A stretch of DNA of 64,000 nt. Origin: Bostrychus sinensis (Eukaryota > Chordata > Actinopteri > Gobiiformes > Eleotridae). Shown piece after piece: positions 23,131-32,901 of this stretch; within the stretch, counting starts at the first letter, position 1; each line of letters begins with the position of its first letter. A program made the position numbers and the translations under genes. The notes under the pieces were generated by a model. It was not told the DNA's origin and did no database searches. It worked only from the letters and a program-made list of their open reading frames with translations. Location of the stretch: NCBI GenBank assembly GCA_020698575.1, contig CM036245.1:6916673-6980672 (forward strand), in the 5' to 3' direction.

Positions 23131-23673
23131 AAAAATGAGTGAGGATTGACTCAGTGGCCACCACAGTTAGCTCTAGATTTTGCTCAGTGATTGTACCATT
23201 ATCCTACTTTATGTCACTGATATCATGAAAACAGAGAAACAGGGAAGAACAAGGCCATAGTGCACTGTTACAAGTAATTTCCTCGTCTAACTTAAACATG
23301 TAAGTACTATTTCTGCCTTAAAAATGTAATTTATTTAAACTGAGTGAAAAGTGTTCATTCAAATAATTAAGTTAAAGTTACACTGTGTAAGATTCCGGGT
23401 CTTGCGCCTCTAGAGGCCACAGGTGCCACTGCACCGTCGCAAAACGTAAACACTAGGGCCCCTCCTCCTTCTGAAACTGTGCGAGCGTGCGTCTATTTCC
23501 ATCATTGTTTCAACTTTAGTTGACCTGCTGCTACCTTTGGAAGTTTGGACTGGATCTTCTATAGAGTTAGCGCTAGCGTTAGCTTATCAACAAATATCGC
23601 GCAATGGTCGCAGTAAAAACAACTAATAACTGTATGAAAAAGCACGTTCTAAAGAAAAAATAAAGAGGCTAAT

Positions 23674-23841
23674 TTACCTGCCCAACAATAAAGAAGCAAA
23701 AACGTGATCTGATTTGCAGCCTTCTCTGTCTCTCATCTGACGCCAGCGAGCAAAAGTCTGTCCGATGTTGACTCTTGTCTGTGATCTGGTGCGGTCCCTT
23801 TCACATTTTCTTTTTCTTGCTTCGTCCGACATTGTCTTCAT
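23674..23841 (-). CDS. 55-residue frame with splice-donor end, TTAA element copy 1
   Basis: Minus-strand ATG (complement of 23839-23841) to TAA. The product starts MKTMSDEARKRKCERDRTRS and contains the words RVNIGQTFARWRQMRD and GCKSD before LLLGR. The last codons read GGC AGG TAA, so CAG|GTAAAT lies at the end and looks like a splice donor; the TAA would then be intronic. I recall similar NIGxxFxRWR first-exon peptides in uncharacterised repetitive fish proteins, but cannot verify this. Basic N terminus, no membrane segment. The same protein is encoded at 58040-58207. It could be a remnant first exon of the autonomous transposon's protein. Confidence 0.5.
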   Translation of the reverse strand: MKTMSDEARKRKCERDRTRSQTRVNIGQTFARWRQMRDREGCKSDHVFASLLLGR

Positions 23842-23963
23842 CTTCTTGTGTCCTTCAGCCCTGACGAACTGGCGAAAATAACAACGCTAAAAGTAGCTTC
23901 ATGGTTATACTGCACCTCAGGTATAAGAGCAGAAGGGAATGCCGTAAAGCAGGTCGTTCCCTG

Positions 23964-23971
23964 TCACGTGA
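23964..23971 (-). promoter_or_regulatory. TCACGTGA E-box upstream of the 55-codon frame
   Basis: The palindromic E-box TCACGTGA lies about 125 bp upstream of the minus-strand ATG, in a CpG-bearing block (GAACAGCGGAGCGCTCCCGG next to it). It is conserved at the same distance in copy 2. A role as a promoter site is inference. Confidence 0.4.
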
Positions 23972-26315
23972 CTTTTCCTGAACAGCGGAGCGCTCCCGGC
24001 CAAGTTGCGAGGGCGGTTTCTCAGTACAGAAGCCCCGCTCGGAGAAACAGATCGCGCCTCAGGCCTTATAATCACTCAAAAAATCACAAAAACAAGTCAG
24101 TACGCCCCACATATTTAGGAGAAAAGTTACACAGTGTAACTTTAAGTTGTGGATGAGAGAATCAGAGACCATGAGTGAAATCGATCTGACAAAAATGGGG
24201 GATGCAGTCTTTTTATGTAACAGAATGGGGAGGGGCTTTGACCCTGAGTCATGGTTGGACCATGACCAACGTGGACTGGGCTATGTTGTATATATGGAGT
24301 TTTTAGTACAGCTGAACATTTTTTATTTCTAAATTTATCTTTTGGGATAGGATGGAAGGACATAACTGTAATTTATAACTAAATAACACACTTTACCTAG
24401 AGAAGCTACTTATCTAAGTATTACAGTTCAACTTCAGTGTTCACTAAAGTGACCCAGAAGTTTTCAACCAATGCCCAGTGCAGTTTGGGAGTGAGCAGTT
24501 TATCTTATTACTGTGTTTTCTTTAAAACAGCAGGTCATGTGTGGCACTGTTCTCCTGTGTCATGGTGCTGTGTTCATTTTTATTTGAAACTTTAACACTG
24601 AAGAGAGAGTAAATTTATTACTAAATACATAAGGACAATATTTTTGTCAGGTCGATTTCACTCATGGTCTCTGATTCTCTCATCCACAACTTAACTTTAT
24701 TATTTGAATGAACACTTTTCGCTAAGTTTAAATAAATTACATTTTTAAGGCAGAAATAGTACTTACATGTTTAAATTAAGCTACCAGATTACTTGCAACA
24801 GTGAGTTTAAACATTATTTAAAAATCAAAAACTCATAATTGTTAGTGGAAGTAAATTATAGAATGGAGCCAATACAACTTATTGGTTATATGGCTTTTTC
24901 CAGTGTGTGATTGCGGTCAGTAAGGTCGCTGTAATGGAACAGACAGCATCTGAACATCTACACGTCTGAACGGAGAGTGAAGTTTCCCAATATGATCAAA
25001 TATGAAGAAACTAGGGGTCACAGCTGCTGCATAAAGTCAAGAAAGCAGGAAACAGTCATGACATCAGTGACAAATTTCTCCCACATAAAGGTTTACAAAA
25101 CGGAGGTGTTGTATGGTTTAGTGACAGAAAAAACAGGAGATGGAGCTGAAGCTGTTTCAAGGTTCTCTTAGTTCATGAGTCCATCAGAGGGACAGCTCAG
25201 GGTAGATGTTTGGAGATGAAGTTCCCAGAGTGTTTTCGGACCTGTACAGAGGAAGGAACAGTGAATATATGGTGTAGAAGGATGCTGAGGTTAGAGCTGG
25301 AGGCCTAGAGAAAGACCACAGAGGAGATTTAAAACAAAGGCCTTTCATTTTCATTGTCTTTTTACATTATGGCCCCGTCTTTATTGAACCACCCCCGTAC
25401 TCTCCACATCTCAATAACTGCATGCTTCACCCTCTCATCTCCATGCTTTCTCCACTGTTGCATGATGAAGAAAAATAACTATTCAACTAATAATTCAACT
25501 CACGGCTGAGATTTAAACCCAGGGCTTTTTCTTTTCTTTTATTTGTCTCCTGCAGGTTTTCCCTAAAAGCCATCGGCCGACGCACTCCGCCTTTCTCACA
25601 TTTCCACTGATTTTGTTGCTTTTTTTGTTTTCTTTGCGAGCATGCCTCTCTCATCTGTCCATCCTCCTTCCTTCCCCTTGTCCCTCCACCTCCAAGACAT
25701 TGTTTTATCATTGGGACAGAGAAGAGGACAGAGGAGGATGGGAGGAGGAGGAAGACAAGATGGCCGCCTTTCTGCCTGCCTGTTTGTGTGCCCTGCGCTT
25801 TTGCCTTTTCCACCAAGATTATCTGGGCAGATCAAAATTTATTTTAATCCGTTTTTACAATTGTTTTCCCAGTTATACCTTGGTGGAAACTTAAGTATTT
25901 TGTCTTTCTAATATTTAAATGAGAAATTGTGTTTTAATAGTGTCAGCTGAGCTTTAAACCCAACACTGTACTAAGCGAAGTGTTAAATAATGACGTAAAG
26001 CCTTTGAATTTCTGGTATTTTTATGTATAGCCACACTGGTTATTGTTAATTTTGTTTTTTGTACATATTTTCTTGTGCAGCAGTTGGACTTTTATAACAT
26101 TGGTGAATTCAATAAAATTCATCTTTCCCTGCTCAGGTCAAAGCATTAGCATCCAAACCACTGATGGTTAAACCAAGCGTGTGCAGAACTGGGCGTGACC
26201 GTTTTACTGTTAATAATGTCTAAGGTTATAGACATTTAAATAGATGTAAATGTAATTGGTTTAACCAATCAGGCAAAGGGGCAACAGCAACATAGATCTT
26301 GATAGATAGATAAAG

Positions 26316-26397
26316 GTAAACCTGTGTGGAGTTTGCATGTTCTCTCTATTTCTGGATGCTTTTTTTTTTTTTCGGCCGCTCCGGTTTCCCACACAGA
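26316..26397 (+). mobile_element. SINE body fragment
   Basis: TGTGTGGAGTTTGCATGTTC followed, after a T run, by GCCGCTCCGGTTTCCCAC matches the central body of the SINE-like family at 22893-23130 as I know it from fish genomes. Head and tail are absent. Confidence 0.65.
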
Positions 26398-26794
26398 TGT
26401 TATAAACTGTATGTAGACGCCTCAGTTGGTCGCTTTGGTGTATTACACCAATACAGTAAATTCACCAATATGGCTTCCAATGACGCAAACCAATGCAAGC
26501 TAATGGTGAGAGACTGTGCCTGTGGTTTCCATGGCAACAGCATTTGGCCCATTCATTTTTACTTAATCTGTCATCAGCTTATTAAAGTATGATCTATGGT
26601 GATTTTTTGATTGATTAAACATTCAACCTAAACCTTGCCCTCCGCCACAGTTCTGTAACTCCTTGTCCAGCAGAAACCAAGTATTATATTATTTAGCATT
26701 TAGCTTAGATGCTAATATATAAATATATAAGCTAACTGCTCTATAAAATAAAACCTCTAGAAGTGGATACACTCAGTAATTAATTTCCAGGGTC

Positions 26795-26915
26795 TGACAT
26801 CACACGTGGTTGAGTGGTTGACAGCTGCCAAAACAGTCTTGATTATTTATAATTTATATTTATAACAGTCTTGAATTATTTATAATTTGCGATCTTTGAT
26901 GGCTAATGCTACATG
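26795..26915 (+). repeat. Dispersed repeat shared with 40165-40270
   Basis: Both places carry a GAGTGGTTGACAGCTGCCAA-type block, TCTTGATTATTTATAATTT (one copy duplicated here) and GCGATCTTTGATGGCTAATG-type sequence. At 40165 this lies inside a TTAA-flanked MITE, so the present copy is probably a decayed relative. Confidence 0.6.
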
Positions 26916-27084
26916 CTGTAGGAAGAAGCTACAAGCTACGGGCTACAAAAATCTGAGAAGCGCCCGGCGTAGCTAAGGTTCTGCTAACATGACATAAGCT
27001 CCAGCAGCCTATGAGGCGTCGACACATTAATGTCTTTTGTGTCTCACATCAACCTAAAATATGCACAAGTAGGCTAATCCTCCA

Positions 27085-27180
27085 GCGAGGGACTCCTGGC
27101 CAGGACCTGGCTCCGGGCGCAGCACTGCTGCTCCTGACAGGTTCCCCAGTGGCACTGAAGGATGGGTCAAATGCACAGAA
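27085..27180 (+). mobile_element. Retroposon body fragment
   Basis: GTTCCCCAGTGGCACTGAAG and GGATGGGTCAAATGCACAGA resemble the body of a common fish SINE-like repeat. Boundaries are unclear. Confidence 0.45.
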
Positions 27181-28007
27181 CTAAAACTAATTTACAAATA
27201 ATAACTGCAGTCTGCAAAAAGGACACAGCCAGTTTTGTTTGTGTTATTTTGCACTGACCAATGGTTAGGTTACGACAGAACCATGTGGACTGTTTCTGCC
27301 TCTGTAAAAATGCTTTCAACATTACTGTTTCTCTATTAAATTAAAATTCTATCACTGCAGAAATGTCTCTGTCCCATTACAGAGCTGTATATATTCAGGG
27401 TTCTCCTGACCCTGTCCCGTGTGTGAATGGCTGAACTAGGTCACAGGTCATGGGCCTTGGTGCAGCGGTGCGGTGTTTGTGTACAGGTCTGGCCATAATG
27501 GTCCACACAATGGGAGAGAAGCTGTTTAGAAGACTGTGTTCTGTATTATTTATGGCTGAGGCAGTGTTTGGGCGAGTCTGTGTCTGAACTGAATAAATAA
27601 ATATCTCTGAGATGTTCTGTATGTGCACAAACCATGAGGGGCTGTCTCACACTGAGAGGTGGCACAATTCATTTATGTTACACATCTGTCTAACAGCTGT
27701 ATACTCACATAATACTGTTACTTCAAAATGATAGTACTCAACGTGAAGTAAGAGTACTCAGCATAATTATTACTTGAGTAGGAATAAAGAAGTACTGAAT
27801 GTAAAATTTACTCAAGTACAGATTACTACTACTGCTACTACTTAGGGCTGTTGCGGTGAGAGAATTTCTCCTGCAGTAATTATATTTGACTCAACACCGC
27901 TGTGTGTGGTACAAGCGCAATACCATAAGCTAATAATAATTGAACAAATTACATGTCCAAACAAATTTTGATAATATTATAAAAAATAAATTGAAATATG
28001 CTTAGGC

Positions 28008-28210
28008 CTTTGCTCTAACAAAAACCCAACAGTTAGTCATGAGTGAGTGTTGTAGTGCGTTAGATAAATCCATGTGTACCTTGTGTGGTTTTGGAGATGA
28101 GCTCAGGAGGCTCATGTTCCCTGCAGCACTGACTCTGTCCCAGGGAGCGTTTGTGACACTGCTGGACCTGGCTGTGGGCCACAAAAACCTCACAGCTGTG
28201 ACATCTGCAG
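28008..28210 (+). other. Candidate isolated exon with strong splice donor
   Basis: An open frame running through 28039-28210 (M SECCSALDKSMCTLCGFG, then DELRRLMFPAALTL and ending NLTAVTSAG) finishes at CAG|GTGAGT, a near-ideal donor. A pyrimidine-poor but possible acceptor AACAG lies at 28031. The peptide has a CxxC pair (CTLC) and a hydrophobic stretch, but I do not recognise a family. The frame continues a little past the donor to 28281. It could be a real exon of a gene extending outside the visible context, a transposon exon, or chance. Confidence 0.3.
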
Positions 28211-28375
28211 GTGAGTGGATCGTTGTTGGAGTCTACGGCTCCTCCTCTAAACGCTTAAGCCCTGTGTCTCTAATGGAATAATGAAAGAATATGTACAACT
28301 CCAGGTTTAAGCTGTTTGAGTTTTACCTTTCTCTTCACTAACCCTCCGTTCTCCACTCTCAGCCTCTCTGAGTGC

Positions 28376-28432
28376 ATATACATATATACATATATACATA
28401 TATACATATATACATATATACATATATATACC
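28376..28432. repeat. ACATATAT microsatellite
   Basis: About seven 8-bp units of ACATATAT. Tyr/Ile/Met-rich frames here are artefacts. Confidence 0.9.
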
Positions 28433-28499
28433 TGAGTAAACATTAAATACTTCATAGTTTACAGTCAGATTACACTGCACCCATTTGTGCCTCACTAAA

Positions 28500-28908
28500 A
28501 ACTGCTACTACTACAACTGGTACTACTACTACTACTGCTACTACAACTACTACTACAACTGGTACAACTACTACTACTACTACTACTACTACTGGTACTA
28601 CTACAACTGCTACAACTGGTACTGCTAGTACTACAACTGCTACATCTGCTACAACTACTACTACAACTGGTACTACAACTACTACAACTGCTACATCTGC
28701 TAGTACTACTACAACTGCTAGAACTGCTAGTACTACTACTACAACTACTGCAACTGGTACTACTACTACTACAACTGCTACTATAACTGCTAGTACTACT
28801 GCTACAATTGCTACTACTGCTACTACAACTACTACTACTACCACTACAACTGCTACTACTACTACTACTACTACTGCAACTGCTACTACTACTACTACTA
28901 CTACTTAG
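28500..28908 (-). repeat. ACT trinucleotide array
   Basis: Imperfect ACT triplets with CAACTGSTAC and GCTAGTACTAC interruptions. Same repeat as the AGT arrays in the opposite orientation. Flanks at 27710-27840 and 28915-28975 (AAAGTATGTACTCAGAAAGA) resemble the two ends of the AGTACT-type element, so the array may lie inside a copy of it. Long poly-Val and poly-Ser frames are artefacts. Confidence 0.9.
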
Positions 28909-29721
28909 GGGATTATAAATGTAAAAGTATGTACTCAGAAAGACCCTAAAGTACTTAATACTTGAATAAAAGTATTTTCTGCGCTCAGTGCCATGGCTGC
29001 ACCATGATCCACCACTGAGGCTAAGTTTAAGACGAGTTCTGCGTCTGATGCGACAGAAGCCTTTGAAACATTCCTGGATCCAGTGCTGCAGTTTCATCAA
29101 AAACAGTCATTTATTCTTTAGCTCATTACTGAACTTTCCTGAAAAATGTATAAAAATCCCCCCACGCTCCTTTCTTTTCCATATAATCTTGTCGTACTCT
29201 GTAGCGCCTCCCGTCTCAGGACACCCCTCTGCTCTGGCTCCCTGGTTTCTCTGTTTCTTTCACTCTGGCCCATTACTCTTTGCACTTTGTAATCAGCTCC
29301 AACAATTACACCCCTGTAGTTCTTCTCCTGATTGCTGCGGCCCGCTGCGGGATCTCTCCCTCCCCAAAAAACACCAGCGTCTGTTAGCCTCGGTCCGGTT
29401 CTGTTAGTGTGTGGCTTCTGCTCGTTTGAAGTGTTTCGCTCGCTTCCCTAAATTACAGCGAGGGACATGATGAAGTATTGCCATGCGATTCGAGAGGCTC
29501 AGAGGTACAAAGAGTGACCCGACCAAAGAGAGCGCGCAGTGGGCCACAGCCGCAGCGTACTGCCGTAGGGTCAACAGGCCGGCCATCTTTTTCTCTGCCA
29601 ACTCTAAAGACGTCTTGAAGATCCTAGTTTGGCTCAGACGTTCACATTTAACATGATTGCTGCAAGCCTTCAAGCTCCTGTAGTTAAAACTCAAACCACT
29701 GAATACTTAAAAGGAAACTTA
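28909..29721. other. No gene recognised; GC-balanced block 29000-29640
   Basis: Short frames on both strands (up to 139 codons at 28988-29407) overlap each other and show no domain. The sequence lacks repeat signatures and could be single-copy regulatory DNA. Confidence 0.35.
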
Positions 29722-30459
29722 CCGTATTTTCCGGACTATAAGCCGCTCCGGAGTTTAAGTCGCACTCGCCAAAAAATGCATCATGAAGAAGAAAAAAATG
29801 TATATAAGTCACACTGGACTATAAGTCGCATTTTTGGGGGAAATTTTTTTGACAAAATCTGACACCAAGAACAGACATTTCATGTTGAAAGAAAAGTTAT
29901 AGTAATAATAGAATAGAGAACAACAGCTGAATAGGTGTGCGGTTTGCTAACGTAACACATTGATGGTTATTCAGCTACATGAAGCATAAACAACGAACTG
30001 AATAGGTGTCTCGTATGTTAACGTAATATATTAACAGTTATTCACATAACTATAGCATAAAGAACATAATATAACAAGTTCACCAAACTCACCATCTCAC
30101 TCCTAATCACTAAATCCTTTAAATTCTTCATCCTCGGTGTCGCTTCTGAACAACTCCGCCAACTCCGGAGGTAGACGAAGCGCCGCTTCCTCCTCTGCGT
30201 GGCTGTCGTCAGACTCAGCATCAGTTCCATTTCCAATTATTCCGCTCTTTCTCAGTTGTCTTTATAGCCTAAGTTGTTAGTGGTAATGTTTACATTTTAA
30301 ATTGTCAGTGGTACAGGTGCAGCAGATGCTGGTACACAAGCCTAGAGCGCCCTCTAACCAACACCTGAAATATTTTAATATATAAGTCACACCTGAGTAT
30401 ACGTCACACCCCTAGCCAGACTATGAAAAAAAGTGCGACTTATAGTCCGGAAAATACGG
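29722..30459 (-). mobile_element. Pogo-like TA-flanked element, complete ends
   Basis: Ends CCGTATTTTCCGGACTATAA and its complement are flanked by TA at 29720-29721 and 30460-30461. Sub-terminal repeats of TATAAGTCGCA occur inside both ends. At 738 bp it lacks the catalytic domain but keeps the transposase C-terminal frame on the minus strand. Near identity to 17102-17755 implies recent activity. Confidence 0.88.
30103..30261 (-). pseudogene. Transposase C-terminal remnant, second copy
   Basis: The 52-codon frame is the same as at 17300-17458: it opens RQLRKSGIIG and ends SDTEDEEFKGFSD then stop. An overlapping 64-codon frame in another phase is also identical between copies, which shows that the identity is nucleotide-level and recent rather than selected. 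A GATGGTGAGT donor-like word follows the stop. Confidence 0.6.
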
Positions 30460-30641
30460 TAAATAAAAATAAAAAGAATAATAGTAATGCATTTGTCTTA
30501 TATAGCGCTTTTCTAGACACTCAAATGGAAAGCAACAGCGCCCCCTCTGGTGCCACAAGTAAATTTTCCATTCATTTTTCCCATTCAAAAATGAATCAGC
30601 TCTGTAGTAGCTCAGGACTATAGTGCAAATAATAATAAAAA

Positions 30642-30718
<77 letters not shown>

Positions 30719-30823
30719 GTTATTAAAAAAAAAAGGTAAAACAAATGTATTTTGTGCAAATGTATGTGGGTGTTTTAGTGAGAAGTCAGGCATTTAGCCC
30801 CAGTATTCTTATGTAGAGCTTAA
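30460..30823. repeat. TA microsatellite and LINE-tail-like piece
   Basis: A TA run of about 35 units fills 30645-30714. Just before it, TATATAGCGCTTTTCTAGAC followed by ACTCAAATGG (30502-30527) resembles a fish LINE 3' end. A poly-A patch follows at 30724-30735. Confidence 0.7.
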
Positions 30824-31752
30824 AGCGGCAATATTCTGCTTTTATTTATCTTTATCTTTTTAAACCAGTCTTGGTCACCTCCAGAACAGCAGCATGTTTT
30901 AAAACTTTATGGTCCCATATGAACCATCTCAGACTCAGGGACAGGTCTCTGCTGGTCCCAGAGTCAGGACTAAACTCGGTGAAGCAGTGTTTCAGTTTTC
31001 TGCAGCTAAACTCTGGATCAGTCTCCCTGACGACGTTAGACCTCTGCTCTGACAATGTTCAAGTCCACACTTAAAACTGTTCTTTTTAGCTTTGTGTTTG
31101 GCAACTAAAAGTGTTTTATCTGCACTCTTCTCTTGGTTTGAAGAACTCTTCTCTTAATTTAATTTTAAAAAGATTTTTTATTTAATTTTTTAAATATATT
31201 TTTGCAGTTTAAATTGTAATTCTTATCTGTGTACTTTTGCGTTGTCTTTTTTTCCCGTTAAGCATTTTGTATTACTGTGTTTATGAATTGTGCTGTACAA
31301 ATAAACTTGCCTTGCCTAAAAATATTGTGTTTAAAGGAAGCATTTCCAATAATGACTACTGCCATAAAGAAACAGATGAAAAGACCAACAGTGTGCTCTT
31401 TTGAACAGAAACAGAAACTTTTCACTTCCTTAAACTTCCTGTGTGACGCCATTTTACTACAAAATGAAAAATGCTTTTGAGGAATCAGTGGAAACAGAGC
31501 TGTACACTGTTTTTTTGGCTAAATGAATGAGAGTAGACTGGATGTAAAGGGCTTGTTGATTGGTCAGTTTTTCCTGGAGTGGGCTGGGCTTTGTAGAATC
31601 GAGCGTTCTGATGCCTCAGAAACTCAGCGCCAGAGAATACAGGATTACTTAAACAGGCGTGAATGAAACAAAACACAACTCCAGGTCTGTTTTTGATGAG
31701 GGAACAACATTGTAACGTGCGAGAAAGCTCAGAAAAGTCGTCAAATTTCCCT
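30824..31752 (+). mobile_element. MITE family A copy interrupted by a LINE fragment
   Basis: The left end follows TTAA at 30820-30823 (AGCGGCAATATTCTGC). Family A sequence stops near 30909 and resumes at 31318 with AAAAATATTGTGTTTAAAGG, then the usual interior and a right end TCAAATTTCCC with a mutated flank. The 408 bp between are LINE. So the LINE is younger than this MITE copy. Confidence 0.82.
30910..31317 (+). mobile_element. LINE 3' fragment, L2/Rex1-like type
   Basis: Ends with CTGTACAAATAAACTTGCCT and a TGCCT repeat, a simple-repeat LINE 3' terminus. Upstream, 30963-31049 in one frame gives GEAVFQFSAAKLWISLPDDV, and a shifted frame just after gives FKSTLKTVLF. Together they match the usual C-terminal motifs of L2/CR1/Rex1-group reverse transcriptases (LWNSLP and FKSxLKTxLF, from memory). 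A stop at 31050 and a frameshift make it dead. Homologous to 3976-4457. Confidence 0.75.
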
Positions 31753-32458
31753 TTTACCATGGAACTTAGTAACTCTCAGTAAATAAAAACCCAGTTCAAA
31801 AAAAATCCAAACACAAAAGTATCTCATGCTTTGTCAGAAAACTTTGTGTTTTTTGGACGCCTGCTGACTCTAACATACATGAAAGAATAACCCAGGACAC
31901 GTCTTTCACATAAATGTCTTTTCCTGCTCGTGTTGTCTCCGCTCCCAGCTGTGAAGAATCCCGTTTTTGGCCCCAAGTAGTCACTCAGAGGAGGGACAGA
32001 GCTTCACCCGTGGCCTCCCCTCTCTGCTGAATCTTACATGAAGCAGTAACCTCATTCATACTGCATCAGAGAAAACATGTCTCCGCTTCATCTACATATT
32101 CCATTGGCACCTGTAGTGACTTTACTGACAACAAAGTCATGTATTTTTCATCTGCAGCAGTGGGAGCAGCTTTGAGGACAAGGATAGAAGATGTTGGGAA
32201 GTTTTCACGTGTTTGGATCTAAAATAGTTCTGGTTTTGGTCTCATTTATCAAAGTTGTCCAGGTCCCACTGCTTTCTATTCTCTTTGTTCATGACAAAGA
32301 TGGATAGGATTCAGAGGGGCAACTCATGTTAGATTTTTTTGGAGATAAAGTCAGATTTTTTCCAGATTAAGGTGGTTTGGTTGGATGGGACCACATGGGC
32401 CTCAGCCTTCACCTGCCGCCGCTTCACCACTGTTCCTTTCTTGGACCATTTTTGATAG
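31753..32458. other. No gene recognised
   Basis: Single-copy sequence with no repeat signature or credible frame. Confidence 0.4.
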
Positions 32459-32466
32459 ATCCTGAC

Positions 32467-32893
32467 TATGGCTGCACGATATATCGCAAAATTATCGTTA
32501 TATCAGCAAGCGCAATATCTGTATCGCAAGAATCTAAATATATCGCAATAACGCTGTGGTCTTCCATCTGACTGAGATTTACACTGAAGAATCATTTTCC
32601 TCCAGAGCCTTAAAAGAACAGAAATAAAAATGTTTAAAAAGTCCAGTTTTAGTGGTAATTTAATTAATTTAGTCGCAGCTTAGCCTTGTTTTATTCCTGG
32701 TTTAGTCTGTGTTAAGTTTTGATTTTGTCGCTGTTTTGACTTGTAAATACAGGAACTTACATTTTTGTCAAACGTAGTGAATTTAACTTACTATGTTCAA
32801 AAAGTAGGCTCTATTTTCAAATATTGCAATAATATCGCAATTTTCAACACGGTTATCGAATATCGCATGTTTTCTCCATATCGTGCAGCCCTA
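32467..32893 (-). mobile_element. hAT-like element, family 1, with near-perfect 8-bp target duplication
   Basis: Ends TATGGCTGCACGATAT and the complement of TAGGGCTGCACGATAT. Flanks are ATCCTGAC (32459-32466) and ATCCTCAC (32894-32901), 7 of 8 matching. The interior matches 6662-7099 in reverse, including a TTTAGTGGTAATTTAATTAA block. Confidence 0.88.
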
Positions 32894-32901
32894 ATCCTCA
32901 C

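Larger units (their letters stand above)
23376..24141 (-). mobile_element. TTAA-flanked element, family B, copy 1
   Basis: Inverted ends AGTTACACTGTGTAA and its complement are flanked by TTAA at 23372-23375 and 24142-24145. The uninterrupted homologous site in the right arm of the host element has a single TTAA at 24691-24694, proving insertion with TTAA duplication. It is 766 bp and contains a CpG-bearing core, an E-box and a 55-codon frame on the minus strand. TTAA specificity is known for piggyBac and Kolobok enzymes; which applies is not clear. Confidence 0.9.
23263..24803. mobile_element. Long-inverted-repeat (fold-back) element
   Basis: The left arm (23263-24196, interrupted) and right arm (24641-24803, about 163 bp) are inverted copies of each other. 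Outer ends are CACTGTTACAAGTAAT and the complement of CACTGTTGCAAGTAAT. Shared blocks include CATGTAAGTACTATTTCTGC, AAAAGTGTTCATTCAAATAA and GAGAATCAGAGACCATGAG. About 445 bp of unrelated sequence lies between the arms. No transposase. A TTAA element sits in the left arm; without it the host element is about 770 bp. Confidence 0.85.
24804..28007. other. Long stretch without a gene; SINE pieces and one dispersed repeat inside
   Basis: Mostly single-copy sequence. The block 25540-25860 is GC-balanced, pyrimidine-rich and has overlapping frames in several phases, none domain-like. Recognised pieces inside this stretch are listed separately at 26316, 26795 and 27085. Near 27710-27840 the sequence resembles the AGTACT-type element family and leads into ACT triplets. 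Confidence 0.35.

Noticed and set aside
23848..24156. 102-codon frame in the TTAA element and its counterpart at 57683-58033 as a second protein
   Set aside because: Both copies share the first part because the DNA is nearly identical, but the later part is frameshifted and replaced by different residues in copy 2, so there is no sign of selection; it runs opposite to the spliced-looking 55-codon frame.
28470..29100. Overlapping 124- and 201-codon minus-strand frames
   Set aside because: Poly-Val and poly-Ser artefacts of the ACT array extended by chance into flanking DNA.
30421..30759. 112-codon minus-strand frame with a Tyr/Ile stretch
   Set aside because: Read-through of the TA microsatellite.
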